A stretch of DNA of 64,000 nucleotides from PALSA-610 sp038239145 (GTDB taxonomy: Bacteria; Actinomycetota; Acidimicrobiia; IMCC26256; PALSA-610), in assembly GCA_038239145.1 (NCBI GenBank), contig JBBSFB010000015.1, positions 12,725 through 76,724 of the forward strand, given 5' to 3'. The translations under genes and the position numbers were made by a program. Shown here piece by piece: positions 44,136 to 53,262 of this stretch. The notes below the pieces were generated by a model. The model saw only the letters and a list, made by a program, of their open reading frames with translations. It made no database searches and was not told the origin of the DNA. Within the stretch, counting starts at the first letter, position 1. Each line of letters begins with the position of its first letter.

Positions 44136-45611
44136 GTGGCTGACCTCCGGCGCGCACCGCTCGCCCTGATCTTCACCGCCGCAGTACTGGCGGCCGGATG
44201 CACTCCGTTGGTGCGGCACCTCCCGCCGGGTGCGCAACCCCCGCCCGCGCACGGAGCGCCCTCCGTCGCGACACTGAGCCACGACGGCAGGTGGTTCACC
44301 GACCCGATTGGTCGCGTCGTGATGCTGCGGGGACTGGACTTCGTCGAGAAGTGGGCGCCGTACACGCCCGAAGCCGACGGCTTCGGCGACGACGACGCTG
44401 CGCTCCTCGCCGCGAACGGCTTCAACACGATCCGGCTCGGGATCCCATTCGAGTTCCTGATGCCGACCCCCGGCAAGATCGACCGCGCGTACCTCGCGTC
44501 GATCGCGAAGACGGTCGTGACCCTCGAACGCCACCACATCTACGCGCTGCTCGACTTCCACCAGGACGGTTGGGGCCCGGTCACCAACGGCAACGGCATG
44601 CCCGCGTGGATGACCTACACCGACGGGCTCCCCAACCCACCCGACCCGTTCCCGACGTACTACGTCACGAACCCGGCGTTGCAGCGCGCGTTCGACAACT
44701 TCTGGGCGAACCGGGCCGGGCCCGACGGCATTCCACTGCAGACGTACTACGCGCGCGGCATGGTTGCAGTCGCGCAGCGCCTCGGGTCGAGCTCGAATCT
44801 CCTCGGCTACGAAGCGATGAACGAGCCGTGGCCAGGCTCCACCTTCGCGACGTGCGGGACGGGTTGCCCCGACCTCGAAGCGAAGTTGCTGGCACCCTTC
44901 TACGCGCGGATGACCGCCGCCGTTCGCACCGTGGATCGTCGTCATCCCGTATTCGTCGAGCCGTTCTCGCTGTTCAACTTCGGCGGCGCCGACACGTCAA
45001 TCCCGGGCGGGTCGACGAAGGATGCGCTCTCGACCCACGCCTACGCGCTGAGCGCGGCCGCGAACGCGTCGGTCATGGATCGCAGCGTGGCCGCGGCGAC
45101 GCGCGACCACGCCGCGCTGTTGATGACGGAGTGGGGCGCGGTGAACGACCCGGCAACGCTGGTCCAGTTCGAGGACCAGTTCGACGCGCGCCTCGTTCCC
45201 TGGCTGTTCTGGTCGTACAACGGTCTCGTAGTGTCCGACAGCAACAAGCCGCTCGAAGCGCCGAACGTGAACGTCACGGTGCTGAACGCCTTGACCCGTC
45301 CGTACCCGACGTCGATCAACGGAACGCCGACCCAGCTCGGCTACGACACCGCAACGGCGACCTTGAACTTCGCGTACTCGACCACTCGACCGAACGGGCG
45401 CCGGGCCGCGCTCGGACCCGCAACGGTTGTCACCGTCCCGGCGCGCGATTACCCGAACGGCTACTCGGTGCACGCGACCGGTGCAAGCGTGACGTCGCGT
45501 CGGTGCGCGTCGACACTCACGCTCCGTAACCAGCCCGGGGCGACGACAGTGTCGATCCGGATCACGCGGCTCGCGGCATCGGCGACCAAGTCCCGGTGCG
45601 CACACTCATGA
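44136..45611 (+). CDS. Exported GH5-family glycosidase, endoglycoceramidase-like
   Basis: A 491-residue protein from GTG 44136. The signal peptide ends in a lipobox (LAAGC), so it is probably surface-anchored. The TIM-barrel has FNTIRLGIPFEFLMP, LLDFHQDGWGP (the D-x-H-Q-D motif of endoglycoceramidases), the acid/base Glu in YEAMNEPWPG and the nucleophile Glu in LLMTEWGAV. A C-terminal beta domain of about 120 residues follows. The group hydrolyses glycolipids or short beta-glucans. The gene is alone on the plus strand. Confidence 0.9.
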   Translation: MADLRRAPLALIFTAAVLAAGCTPLVRHLPPGAQPPPAHGAPSVATLSHDGRWFTDPIGRVVMLRGLDFVEKWAPYTPEADGFGDDDAALLAANGFNTIRLGIPFEFLMPTPGKIDRAYLASIAKTVVTLERHHIYALLDFHQDGWGPVTNGNGMPAWMTYTDGLPNPPDPFPTYYVTNPALQRAFDNFWANRAGPDGIPLQTYYARGMVAVAQRLGSSSNLLGYEAMNEPWPGSTFATCGTGCPDLEAKLLAPFYARMTAAVRTVDRRHPVFVEPFSLFNFGGADTSIPGGSTKDALSTHAYALSAAANASVMDRSVAAATRDHAALLMTEWGAVNDPATLVQFEDQFDARLVPWLFWSYNGLVVSDSNKPLEAPNVNVTVLNALTRPYPTSINGTPTQLGYDTATATLNFAYSTTRPNGRRAALGPATVVTVPARDYPNGYSVHATGASVTSRRCASTLTLRNQPGATTVSIRITRLAASATKSRCAHS

Positions 45612-45628
45612 CGCTTCGCTGATCGGGC

Positions 45629-46597
45629 TTACCTCGCGCAGAGAAACGTGAGGATGTAGCAGTCGTTCGCGGCCGCGAAGAGGCCGGGCCGCTGCGAGAC
45701 CTGCCCGAGCGAGAAGTTCTCGTCGGTGGCGTCGTTCCCCGTGTAGTTGAGGCCCTTGGCCTCGAGGATGTCGAAGCCTGCTCGCTGCAACTTGGCCGCG
45801 AGCACATCGTGTGTGTACTCGATCTTGTGATCCGGGTCGATGAAGTCGGCCTGCTGACGCCGCGTGATCCGGCCATTGGGAGTGTCGAGGGCGAAGTGGC
45901 CGCCGGGCCGGAGCACCCGCCGGACCTCGGCCAAGGCGATGTCGGCTTCCGACTCCGTGATGTGCTCGATGCTCTGGCCGGAGTAGACGAGGTCGAAGGA
46001 CGCGTCGGGATAGCTCGAGAGATCGACCATCGAGTGATAGCGGTGGCGAACGGATCCCGAAGCGGTTTCCACGTCGAGTTGAGTGCCGTTGACCCGGTAG
46101 ACCTCGTGGCGGTCGTCGTCGGGAAGGTCGACGATGATGAGCTCGTCGAACTTGTACGGGTAGCCCATCCGGACGAGGGCGCCCTCGTCGGAGTACTTGT
46201 GAGTGCCGCCGAGGTCGAGGATGCGCGACGCGGCCGGCAGGCTCTGTATCCACGCGGCACGACCAGCGTGGATCGAGTGGCCGAGCGCGCTGTTGAACCG
46301 AACGCCGTAGATGAACTCTTCCGAACCACGGATCTCCTCGACCATGTGGTCGCGGGTGATCGTGCCGACACTCAGACGGTGCACGAAGTCGGCACGACCG
46401 TGGGGATCGGGCTCGCGCCGGAGCATGACGTTGAACGCCATGCGCACCGCACGCTCGGGCGGGGCGGTCGCGAACGATCCGTCCCGCAGTCGCCAGGCGA
46501 GATCGCCGGCCTCTCGACGCGCCCGCCCGTAAACGCGCCGCCACACTGCCGGCCGCGCGAACGACTCGCGCAGACGTGACAACCGCCCCTCCGCCAC
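45629..46597 (-). CDS. Class I SAM methyltransferase with N-terminal DUF4214-like segment
   Basis: A 322-residue protein. Residues 45-100 (VRMAFNVMLRREPDPHGRADFVHRLSVGTITRDHMVEEI) match the DUF4214-type linker common in glycan-modifying proteins. The methyltransferase core follows: RILDLGGTHKYSD as motif I, LVYSGQSIEHI at motif IV and LAEVRRVLRPGGHFALDTPNG as motif VI. It may methylate a polysaccharide or lipid-linked sugar. It ends 17 bp from the GH5 stop, convergently. Confidence 0.88.
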   Translation of the reverse strand: MAEGRLSRLRESFARPAVWRRVYGRARREAGDLAWRLRDGSFATAPPERAVRMAFNVMLRREPDPHGRADFVHRLSVGTITRDHMVEEIRGSEEFIYGVRFNSALGHSIHAGRAAWIQSLPAASRILDLGGTHKYSDEGALVRMGYPYKFDELIIVDLPDDDRHEVYRVNGTQLDVETASGSVRHRYHSMVDLSSYPDASFDLVYSGQSIEHITESEADIALAEVRRVLRPGGHFALDTPNGRITRRQQADFIDPDHKIEYTHDVLAAKLQRAGFDILEAKGLNYTGNDATDENFSLGQVSQRPGLFAAANDCYILTFLCAR

Positions 46598-46682
46598 CCA
46601 CGCGACGCTATACGGCGAGGCCGAAACGGCCGGTGATTCCGGGACCGGGCGGCGCGCAGCCGTCTTCCAACTGCGCTCGGCT

Positions 46683-46793
46683 CTACGGCTCGTCGTTGCG
46701 CCGGCGCTCTTTCACGACGCGGCGACGAATGGCGACGACGAACACAGTCGCGCCAACGAGTGCAAAGAACAACGCGACGAGAAAGAGGATCAA
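46683..46793 (-). CDS. Possible 36-residue membrane microprotein
   Basis: A minus frame opening at TTG 46793 encodes ILFLVALFFALVGATVFVVA followed by a strongly basic tail (IRRRVVKERRRNDEP). It is a single helix with a positive cytoplasmic end. An in-frame TAG lies just upstream, so no longer version exists. A weak start codon and lack of a clear ribosome-binding site keep confidence low. Confidence 0.35.
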   Translation of the reverse strand: MILFLVALFFALVGATVFVVAIRRRVVKERRRNDEP

Positions 46794-46844
46794 TCCCGGT
46801 CTGGGGTCGAACCCGTGCGCAAACTATCCCTGCGAGCCTGAGCG

Positions 46845-46863
46845 CCGTGACCAAACGGTGACC
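46845..46863. repeat. 19-bp repeat of the GTGACC-AAACG-GTGACC type, copy 1
   Basis: CCGTGACCAAACGGTGACC occurs here and identically at 53134-53152. It consists of GTGACC repeated after a 5-bp spacer. The second copy sits 62 bp from a tRNA fragment, so the motif may be an integrase arm site. Confidence 0.65.
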
Positions 46864-46894
46864 AGTCGGCTCGGTGCGCTCAACGACGCGCGGG

Positions 46895-46935
46895 CGATCT
46901 ACAACAGAACGCGGCGAGCGATCTGTTGTAGATCG
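46895..46935. repeat. Perfect 14-bp inverted repeat with 13-nt loop
   Basis: CGATCTACAACAGA (46895-46908) and its exact complement TCTGTTGTAGATCG (46922-46935) flank a 13-nt loop. The hairpin lies in the divergent region before the Kelch gene (start 47143). There is no T-tract. It could be an operator for a dimeric regulator, a structured leader or a mobile-element end. Confidence 0.75.
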
Positions 46936-47142
46936 ACTGTACGCGCAACTCGTATCGGTGGGCGGCCCGGGCGGTGCCGTCGGTCTCGCCCCGCCGCACC
47001 GAAGGTCGGGCCGACGACAACTTCGTTCCTCGATTGTCCGGTCCGGACGGCTCGACCCGGTCGCAGCCGGGCTGCCCTGGTTTTGCCAAACATTGGCATA
47101 GCGCGTCCCGAAATTTGTCGGCTCGGACCCTAGGGTCAGGTC

Positions 47143-49167
47143 GTGCCGAATGCGAGAACGGTCTCGGAGCGACGCGCACCGGTTCTGCGCCCTTCTCGTC
47201 GGCGAGCATCACGCGTGGTTCGCAGGCGCCGGACGCTCATGGTGCTGGCCGTGATCGGCACGGCGGTCTTACTGTTCGCGCTCCGTCCCGGCCCCTCGGA
47301 TCACCCCAAAGTCTCCGTTCGCCGCAGCCCCTCCACGACCCATGGGCCGTCCTCGGGCGTCTCCGTCGTGAACCTGGTGGCGGCGCGAGCCGGCTGGCAG
47401 CTCCCGTGGCCCCGCTCGCGGGCGGTCGCGTTCCTTGACGGCAACGGCTTCATCCTCGCCGGCGGCCTCGACGCCGGACAGAACACGGTCTCAACCGTCA
47501 TGCATTTCGACGCGAGTAGCGGAGCCTCGGTGGCCGACGGCTCGTTGGCCGTGCCGGTTCACGACGCCGCGGGTGCTGTTCTCGCGGGAGAGCGTTATGT
47601 GTTCGGGGGCGGCGCCCAGCACGTCAGCGACGTAGTACAAGTACTTCAGCCGAGCGGTTCGTCGACGGTCGTCGGGCATCTGCCGCAACCGCGCGCAGAT
47701 CTCGCGGCGTTGACGATCGGCTCGAGCGCCTATCTCGTCGGCGGTTACGACGGAACGAACGCGGCGCTCGCCGTCCTCGCGACATCGGACGGTGTCCAGT
47801 TCCGCACTGTGGCGCAGCTGCCAGTAGGCGTTCGGTATCCCGCGCTCGCGGCTCTCGGCGACAAAATGTTCGTCTTCGGCGGCGAGCTCAACGGAAGCGA
47901 ATCGACCGCCGTGCAGGAGATCGACGTGCGGGCCGGGAGCGCACGCGTGATCGGCGAACTGCCGAGCCCTCGCGCCGAGGCGTCCGCCGTACACATCGGC
48001 GGGTCGATCTACGTCGTCGGTGGTCTCGCCGGCGGCTCCGCGTCGAGCGACGTGCTCCGCTTCGACCCGAAGACCATCCGCTTCTCGTTCGACGGGCAAC
48101 TCCCGGCGCCGGTTTCGGACAGCGCATCGGTGACCGTCGGCGCAAATGCGTATCTCGTCGGAGGCGAGGCGGCCGCGATCTCGTCCGAGGTGACGGTGCT
48201 CCACCAGACGACAGCACCCGCGACCACCGTCGCGGCCGCGAACGTGCGACCGTTTGCCGGCCGGTTGTTGATCGCGGATCGCGGCAACAACCGCTTGATC
48301 GTCGTCGACGCGAACAAGCAACGCTCATGGGTATACCCGTCCGCCACGATGCCCGCGCCACCAGGCGGGTTCTACTTCCCCGACGATGGTTTCTTCGCCG
48401 ATCACGGCCGATCAATCATCACGAATCAGGAGGAGAACCACACGATCGTGCGGATCGCTTTTCCCTCCGGCGCCCTGCAATGGAGCTACGGAACACCGAA
48501 GGTGCCCGGTTCGAGTGCGGGGTTCCTGAACCAACCCGACGACGCGTTCCTCCTGCGCGATGGCACCTACATCGTCGCCGACGCGAAGAACTGTCGGATC
48601 CTGCACATCGGTGTCGACAAGCAACCAATCTCGCAGATCGGGACCACCGGCGATTGTGTGCATGACCCGCCGAGGCGCGTCGGATACCCCAACGGCGACA
48701 CCCCTCTCGCCGACGGCGACCTCCTGGTCTCGGAGATCAACGGCTCGTGGATCACCGAGTTCACACCCTCGGGCGCGCTCGTGTGGACGGTGCACCTGCC
48801 CATCACGTACCCCTCGGACCCACAGCAGCTCGGGCCCGATCTCTATCTGGTCTCCGACTACGCCAAACCCGGAGGCATCCTCGAGTTCACCCGCGAAGGC
48901 CGCATCGTATGGACCTACCGCCCGACGAGCGGTGCCGGGATGCTCGACCATCCGAGTCTCGCCGAGAGGTTGCCCAACGGACTCATTGCCGTCAACGACG
49001 ACTACCGCCACAGAGTCGCGTTCATCGATACCGCGACGGGAACGATCGTCTGGCAATACGGCCGGACCGACCAACCCGGCACCGGACCCGACCAGCTCAA
49101 TACGCCCGACGGGTTCGATCTCCTGCTGCCCGACGGTTCGACACCGACCCATCCAGAGACGGGCTGA
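47143..49167 (+). CDS. Membrane-anchored Kelch/NHL-type propeller protein
   Basis: A 674-residue protein from GTG 47143. A basic N-terminus and one helix (TLMVLAVIGTAVLLFAL, about residues 31-47) anchor it. Residues 90-360 are Kelch-like blades with repeated YLVGGYDG, MFVFGGELNG, IYVVGGLAGG and YLVGGEA. The C-terminal half is a second propeller of arylsulfotransferase/NHL type (RLLIADRGNNRLIVVD; YIVADAKNCRILHI; DLLVSEINGSWITE). Two propellers in one exported protein suggest a ligand-binding surface role. No catalytic site is evident. Confidence 0.85.
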   Translation: MPNARTVSERRAPVLRPSRRRASRVVRRRRTLMVLAVIGTAVLLFALRPGPSDHPKVSVRRSPSTTHGPSSGVSVVNLVAARAGWQLPWPRSRAVAFLDGNGFILAGGLDAGQNTVSTVMHFDASSGASVADGSLAVPVHDAAGAVLAGERYVFGGGAQHVSDVVQVLQPSGSSTVVGHLPQPRADLAALTIGSSAYLVGGYDGTNAALAVLATSDGVQFRTVAQLPVGVRYPALAALGDKMFVFGGELNGSESTAVQEIDVRAGSARVIGELPSPRAEASAVHIGGSIYVVGGLAGGSASSDVLRFDPKTIRFSFDGQLPAPVSDSASVTVGANAYLVGGEAAAISSEVTVLHQTTAPATTVAAANVRPFAGRLLIADRGNNRLIVVDANKQRSWVYPSATMPAPPGGFYFPDDGFFADHGRSIITNQEENHTIVRIAFPSGALQWSYGTPKVPGSSAGFLNQPDDAFLLRDGTYIVADAKNCRILHIGVDKQPISQIGTTGDCVHDPPRRVGYPNGDTPLADGDLLVSEINGSWITEFTPSGALVWTVHLPITYPSDPQQLGPDLYLVSDYAKPGGILEFTREGRIVWTYRPTSGAGMLDHPSLAERLPNGLIAVNDDYRHRVAFIDTATGTIVWQYGRTDQPGTGPDQLNTPDGFDLLLPDGSTPTHPETG

Positions 49168-49212
49168 CGGGTTGGAGCCGGTCGCTGGGTTGATCGCCGA
49201 CACGGTCCTCGC

Positions 49213-50433
49213 GTGAGGGCCACACAGCACCAGGCTGACCCCGATTCGGGTGGCGCGGGGGTACAGGCGCGCGCCGATAGCGATGCGATCGAGGCGGTCG
49301 CGGCCGGGCGCAACCCGCGCCGCCGGAGGCGTCGCCTACTTCTGGCGGCGCTGCTTGCCGTAGTCGTCACGGTCGGGTGGTCGCTGACGACGGCGTTGGT
49401 GCGCGGATCGGATCCCGTGAGCGTGAAGTTCGTGGAATGGGTCCGCGGTCATGGCGGGAACGAGATCGTCAACGTCATCGAGCACACGTGGTACCAGCAC
49501 CATCAACCTCCGAAAGGAGGCAAACCCAAAGGCGGCATCCCGAAGGTCCCGAAGCCCATTGGCCTCGAGACGCCCGCGACCGTCAGCGCGCGCACACCAA
49601 CAACCGTTGCGTATTTACCGTCTCCGATCCACGCGATTGCGAGTCCTGCGCTCGCAGGCGAGGGCGTGTGGCAGCCCACCGGCCGGCTCCTGCACGGCCG
49701 TCCCGCGGTGTACGAGACCTTCCTGCGGCCTGACCGTGTACACACCAGTTTGCTTGCGGGTGTCGCGTGGCTCGACCGGCGGGTACTGCGGGCGGTGATC
49801 TACAACGGAAACAATCAGCCGGGCGGCTCCGGCTGGCAACACGGCGACCACGTCACGCCGTCGGAGACGCCCGGCTTGGTCGCCGCGTTCAACGGCGGCT
49901 TCCGCCTCGACATGGCGCGTGGCGGATACCGGAGCGAGGGCCGGATCGTGCGGCCGTTCGTCGCCGGGCGCGCCACGTTCGGGGTACGGCCCGACGGGAC
50001 GGTCGACGTCGGGGTATGGGGCCGGGACCTCCAACCCACTACGCCGTACGCGTCCGCATTCCAGAGTCTCGATCTCATCGTCGACGGCTCCAACGACGTC
50101 CCCGGCCTTGCACGCGACGACCATTCCCGCTGGGGCCAGACCCTGGGCGGTCACGTCTTCGTATGGCGCTCCGGCGTGGGGATCGACGCACGCGGCAACC
50201 TCGTCTACGCCGCGGGCGTCCTCGACATCGTCAGCCTCGCCGACGTCCTCCGCGCCGCCGGCGCGGTACGGGCCATGGAACTCGACATCAACGCGTACTG
50301 GGTGAGCTTCGACACCTTCCTCGCCGGCACGAACGACGCGGTGCCGTCGAAGCTCCTGCCGAATATGGAACGCAACGCCAACCGTTATCTCGTTCCCGGC
50401 ACCCGATACTTCGTCGCGATGTTCGCTCGCTAG
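49213..50433 (+). CDS. Exported phosphodiester glycosidase (NAGPA-domain) protein
   Basis: A 406-residue protein from GTG 49213, 45 bp after the Kelch gene. One N-terminal helix (LLAALLAVVVTVGWSLTTAL, about residues 40-59) follows a basic stretch and leads into a Pro/Lys-rich linker. The C-terminal domain has NAGPA features: GLVAAFNGGFRLD, DGTVDVGVWGRD, DLIVDGSND and AMELDINAYW. In bacteria the domain is thought to act on phosphodiester-linked sugars or exopolysaccharide. Cotranscription with the Kelch gene suggests a common envelope task. Confidence 0.85.
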   Translation: MRATQHQADPDSGGAGVQARADSDAIEAVAAGRNPRRRRRRLLLAALLAVVVTVGWSLTTALVRGSDPVSVKFVEWVRGHGGNEIVNVIEHTWYQHHQPPKGGKPKGGIPKVPKPIGLETPATVSARTPTTVAYLPSPIHAIASPALAGEGVWQPTGRLLHGRPAVYETFLRPDRVHTSLLAGVAWLDRRVLRAVIYNGNNQPGGSGWQHGDHVTPSETPGLVAAFNGGFRLDMARGGYRSEGRIVRPFVAGRATFGVRPDGTVDVGVWGRDLQPTTPYASAFQSLDLIVDGSNDVPGLARDDHSRWGQTLGGHVFVWRSGVGIDARGNLVYAAGVLDIVSLADVLRAAGAVRAMELDINAYWVSFDTFLAGTNDAVPSKLLPNMERNANRYLVPGTRYFVAMFAR

Positions 50434-50458
50434 ACCCACCGCGAAGACGGCACAACAC

Positions 50459-51103
50459 TTACACAAGCTGTCCGATGGTTTCGACGCGCGACTCGGACCA
50501 GTTGGCGGCGGCCGCGCGGAAACAGAACAGCGCGACGAGCAGCGCGGCTGCCGGGTCGGCCCACCAGATGCCCCAGGCTGCGTTCATGACGAGCGCGACG
50601 AGAATGCTCGAGGCGAGGCAGCCGTCGAGGAACGTCATATCGGCCTCGGCGGCGAGAGGTTCGCTATGGGCTCCTCGGGCCAGCGCTCGCTTTTTGAACG
50701 CGAGTACGAACATGGCCGACGCGGCGACGGTGAGATAGGCGACGCCGACCGGTGAACTGCCGGCTACCTCACCCGCTTGGAGGCTGTAGACGCTTGCGAC
50801 AAACAGGTAGACGCCCAATGCGGCAAAGGCCAAGGCGACGATCCGCAGGGCGTGCATCGCTCGCCGTTCGGCGTGATGGTTGCCGATGTACCAGATCACC
50901 ACCACGCTCGCGACGATCTCGACGAGGGAGTCGAGTCCGAAGGCGACGAGCGCGATCGACCCGGCCGCCAACCCAAGGCCGACGGTGACGAACACCTCGA
51001 CGACATTCCAGCCGATCGTGGCAATCTCCAGCCGACGGCCGCGCGCGAGAAGAGCATCGTGAACCTCAGGCGCGGGTTCAGGTCCCGCTCGTTGCGCAAG
51101 CAT
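50459..51103 (-). CDS. Cation-diffusion-facilitator-like membrane protein
   Basis: A 214-residue protein with about six helices. The CDF pattern is visible in SIALVAFGLDSLVEIVASVVVIWYI (helix II) and EADMTFLDGCLASSILVAL (helix V), with Asp at both metal-site positions. The usual cytoplasmic C-terminal metal-binding domain is absent, and the first helix pair is short. Such short cation transporters are annotated in many actinobacteria; the metal is unknown. It converges on the NAGPA gene. Confidence 0.85.
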   Translation of the reverse strand: MLAQRAGPEPAPEVHDALLARGRRLEIATIGWNVVEVFVTVGLGLAAGSIALVAFGLDSLVEIVASVVVIWYIGNHHAERRAMHALRIVALAFAALGVYLFVASVYSLQAGEVAGSSPVGVAYLTVAASAMFVLAFKKRALARGAHSEPLAAEADMTFLDGCLASSILVALVMNAAWGIWWADPAAALLVALFCFRAAAANWSESRVETIGQLV

Positions 51104-51235
51104 GGCAATCTCTCGGCGCTCGGTCTCCTCATTTGACGGTAGAACGGCACTCTCAACCAGTCGAGAGGCGAAGGTCCCATTTACGGCCGGCGCGTCGCCC
51201 GGCCGTCGATGGAAGCTCCGCCGTATCGACAGTAG

Positions 51236-52903
51236 CTACGTCGGTGACCACGGCGTCGGGGGTACTCCCGGTTCGAAAGCCAGATCGACGTGAGGTTCGG
51301 TCGGTGTCGTCGATGCGTCAGGGCCGGCGAGTTCGCGCACCAACGCCCAGACTGCGAATGCCAGGAGCAGGAGAGCAATTGTGGCGAGGTACGTCGCGGC
51401 GAGTACGTGCTTTCCGAGGTCCCAGTATCCGCCGCCGAAGACGGCGAGGATGTACGTGCTCATAGCGGCGAGCGCAGCTACCGCGGCCGTGCGGGACAGC
51501 CATGCGTAGTCGGTCCTCGGAGCATTTCTTGCGCGCCGGCGACGTAAGAGGAGCGTGTCGACGAGTGGTGAGGCGAGAGCAACCAGCATCGCGAGTATTC
51601 CGAGCGCACCGTGCCAACCCGACAAGAGGCGCGCCGAGATGTGCACTGGGAGATCGAGCGCCCGACGCAGCAGGGTGCGATGCGCGGTCTGGCCGATCGC
51701 GTTGGCGGGTAGGCCGGAGATGTCCACTTGCCGACTTGCAAACACCGCTTCCCGTACGAAGCTCAGGAGGACCGACGGGTGTTCGAGGACTGCAATTGTG
51801 AGGCGCTTTCGCGTGGCGTTGTCGTGTTGCTGAATGGCATCGACCCACGCCTTCGATGACAGCAGCCGTTGATCATGGCCATAGAACGGCGTATCCACGG
51901 CGAATTGCAGGTCCGGTGACAGACCAAGCGCTCGGAGAGTCACTCCCGCTCGTTCCAGTTCCGGGACCGCGCCGACAAACACGAAATCGTGTGTGTTGAC
52001 GTCTTGGGTCCGCACGCCATCCTGCCGGTCGACTCGTGCCCAGTGGTTTGATATCGCGGCGTATACGCCTGTGCACATGAGGAGCATCAGTGCGAGCGAG
52101 ATCCCCGGCACGTACGCTGCGAGTCGTCGCGGCCACCTGATTCGGCGTGAAGCTCTTCCCCGATACGTCGCGAGCACGGCGACCCCGACAAGCGCGATGC
52201 CGATGTAAGGGGGCTTGGCGAATCCTCCGTACGCTGCGCCGAACCAGGTCAACGCGAGTGCGGTTCGACGTTCCCATGCCGGCAACGGGGTGCTCGCCGA
52301 GAAGATGACAGCTGCGCCAAGCAGGAGCCCGACCGCGCCAACGAGGCCACTCGACTCCTCCAAGGGGGAGATGAAGTACCGGGCGAACACAGGTGCGGCG
52401 GCTGGAATCACAACGATCGCTCCGACGACGACCCCGAACCAGCCGCGGGCGCTGAGCAGAAGAGCGCCGAGACCGGCCACCGCAGCCAAGAGCGAGATCT
52501 CCAGAAAGCCCAGTCGGCGCAGATCAAACGTCCCTTTCCCGAGCGCTGCAATCTGCAATACAACAAAGCGCGAAGTGGGAAACCGTGACGCGCACACCGA
52601 CGGGACCCGCTGGTACTTCGTTTGCAGTACAGGGCGCTGGAAGGCCAACTGGGCCGCAGGCCCAACCGCAGCCAGATCAGCAGAACACATCAGGCGAGGG
52701 CCGTCACCTTGGTCTGCTGCGCCGTAGACGTCACCGAAGACGCCGACAACCGAACACACAGCAACGAGTGTCCCGACCGCGAAGACGAGAGCAACGATGA
52801 TGCGAACTCGCAGCGGCCACGAACTCGCGGACGTTCCGTCGCGAGAGTTCTCCTGATCCGGCGATGACTCGGCGACCGGCTGTTCGGAGGCACCTGGCAC
52901 CAA
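51236..52903 (-). CDS. Large polytopic membrane protein, glycan-polymer type (DUF2142-like)
   Basis: A 555-residue protein with about ten or eleven helices. After a polar N-terminus comes helix 1 (RIIVALVFAVGTLVAVCSVVGVFG) and an extracytoplasmic loop of about 70 residues. A run of helices follows (VVGAIVVIPAAAPVFA; IGIALVGVAVLA; GISLALMLLMCTGVYAAI), then a second large loop of about 120 residues and four more helices. The layout suits GT-C-like or DUF2142 proteins that act on cell-wall glycans. No catalytic motif is certain. It is the last ordinary gene before the mobile zone. Confidence 0.75.
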   Translation of the reverse strand: MVPGASEQPVAESSPDQENSRDGTSASSWPLRVRIIVALVFAVGTLVAVCSVVGVFGDVYGAADQGDGPRLMCSADLAAVGPAAQLAFQRPVLQTKYQRVPSVCASRFPTSRFVVLQIAALGKGTFDLRRLGFLEISLLAAVAGLGALLLSARGWFGVVVGAIVVIPAAAPVFARYFISPLEESSGLVGAVGLLLGAAVIFSASTPLPAWERRTALALTWFGAAYGGFAKPPYIGIALVGVAVLATYRGRASRRIRWPRRLAAYVPGISLALMLLMCTGVYAAISNHWARVDRQDGVRTQDVNTHDFVFVGAVPELERAGVTLRALGLSPDLQFAVDTPFYGHDQRLLSSKAWVDAIQQHDNATRKRLTIAVLEHPSVLLSFVREAVFASRQVDISGLPANAIGQTAHRTLLRRALDLPVHISARLLSGWHGALGILAMLVALASPLVDTLLLRRRRARNAPRTDYAWLSRTAAVAALAAMSTYILAVFGGGYWDLGKHVLAATYLATIALLLLAFAVWALVRELAGPDASTTPTEPHVDLAFEPGVPPTPWSPT

Positions 52904-53213
52904 CGTCCTCCTTCTCAGCAGACTTGGGCAATCCTGCCAGGCGTCGTGAATCCGCGATCCGAACGTGTGCCACGGTCAGCCGTGCGTCACGGGCCCGGGT
53001 GCTCGTGACGATCGTGCTCGACGCGTTCGCCGCCGGGCTCTCGTCCGCTGACATCATCGCCCACTACCCGACATCAACGTGAACGAGAACACCACCGTCG
53101 ACCGGGATGCGTGCGCAGCGCCGTGCGGCGCATCCGTGACCAAACGGTGACCGACGCGCCGATTTCCGCACGATCGACTCCGACCGAAATCACGTTTCCC
53201 CAGGTAAGGTGCG
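52904..53213. other. Gene-free stretch leading into the mobile zone
   Basis: No coding frame here has protein-like character. The second copy of the 19-bp GTGACC repeat lies at 53134-53152. The stretch ends at the first tRNA fragment. Confidence 0.5.
53134..53152. repeat. 19-bp GTGACC-AAACG-GTGACC repeat, copy 2
   Basis: It is identical to 46845-46863, 6.29 kb to the left. It sits 62 bp before a tRNA 3'-half fragment, the spacing expected of an integrase arm-binding site relative to an attachment core. Confidence 0.65.
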
Positions 53214-53258
53214 TGGGCCCGGCTGGGATCGAACCAGCGACCGAGGGATTATGAGTCC
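53214..53258 (-). other. tRNA 3'-half fragment with CAT anticodon loop (attachment-site remnant 1)
   Basis: The minus strand reads ACTCATAATCC as an anticodon-loop region, then a proper T-arm (GCTGG-TTCGATC-CCAGC) and a 7-nt acceptor 3' strand CGGGCCC. No D-arm or 5' acceptor strand lies upstream, and no CCA is encoded. It is therefore a half tRNA of Met/Ile2 type, as left at the far end of an integrated element. Confidence 0.7.
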
Positions 53259-53262
53259 GGCC

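Noticed and set aside
46801..46820. GGGTCGAACCC near the first 19-bp repeat as another tRNA fragment
   Set aside because: The bases resemble a T-loop but no acceptor strand or anticodon arm can be drawn, so the match is too short.
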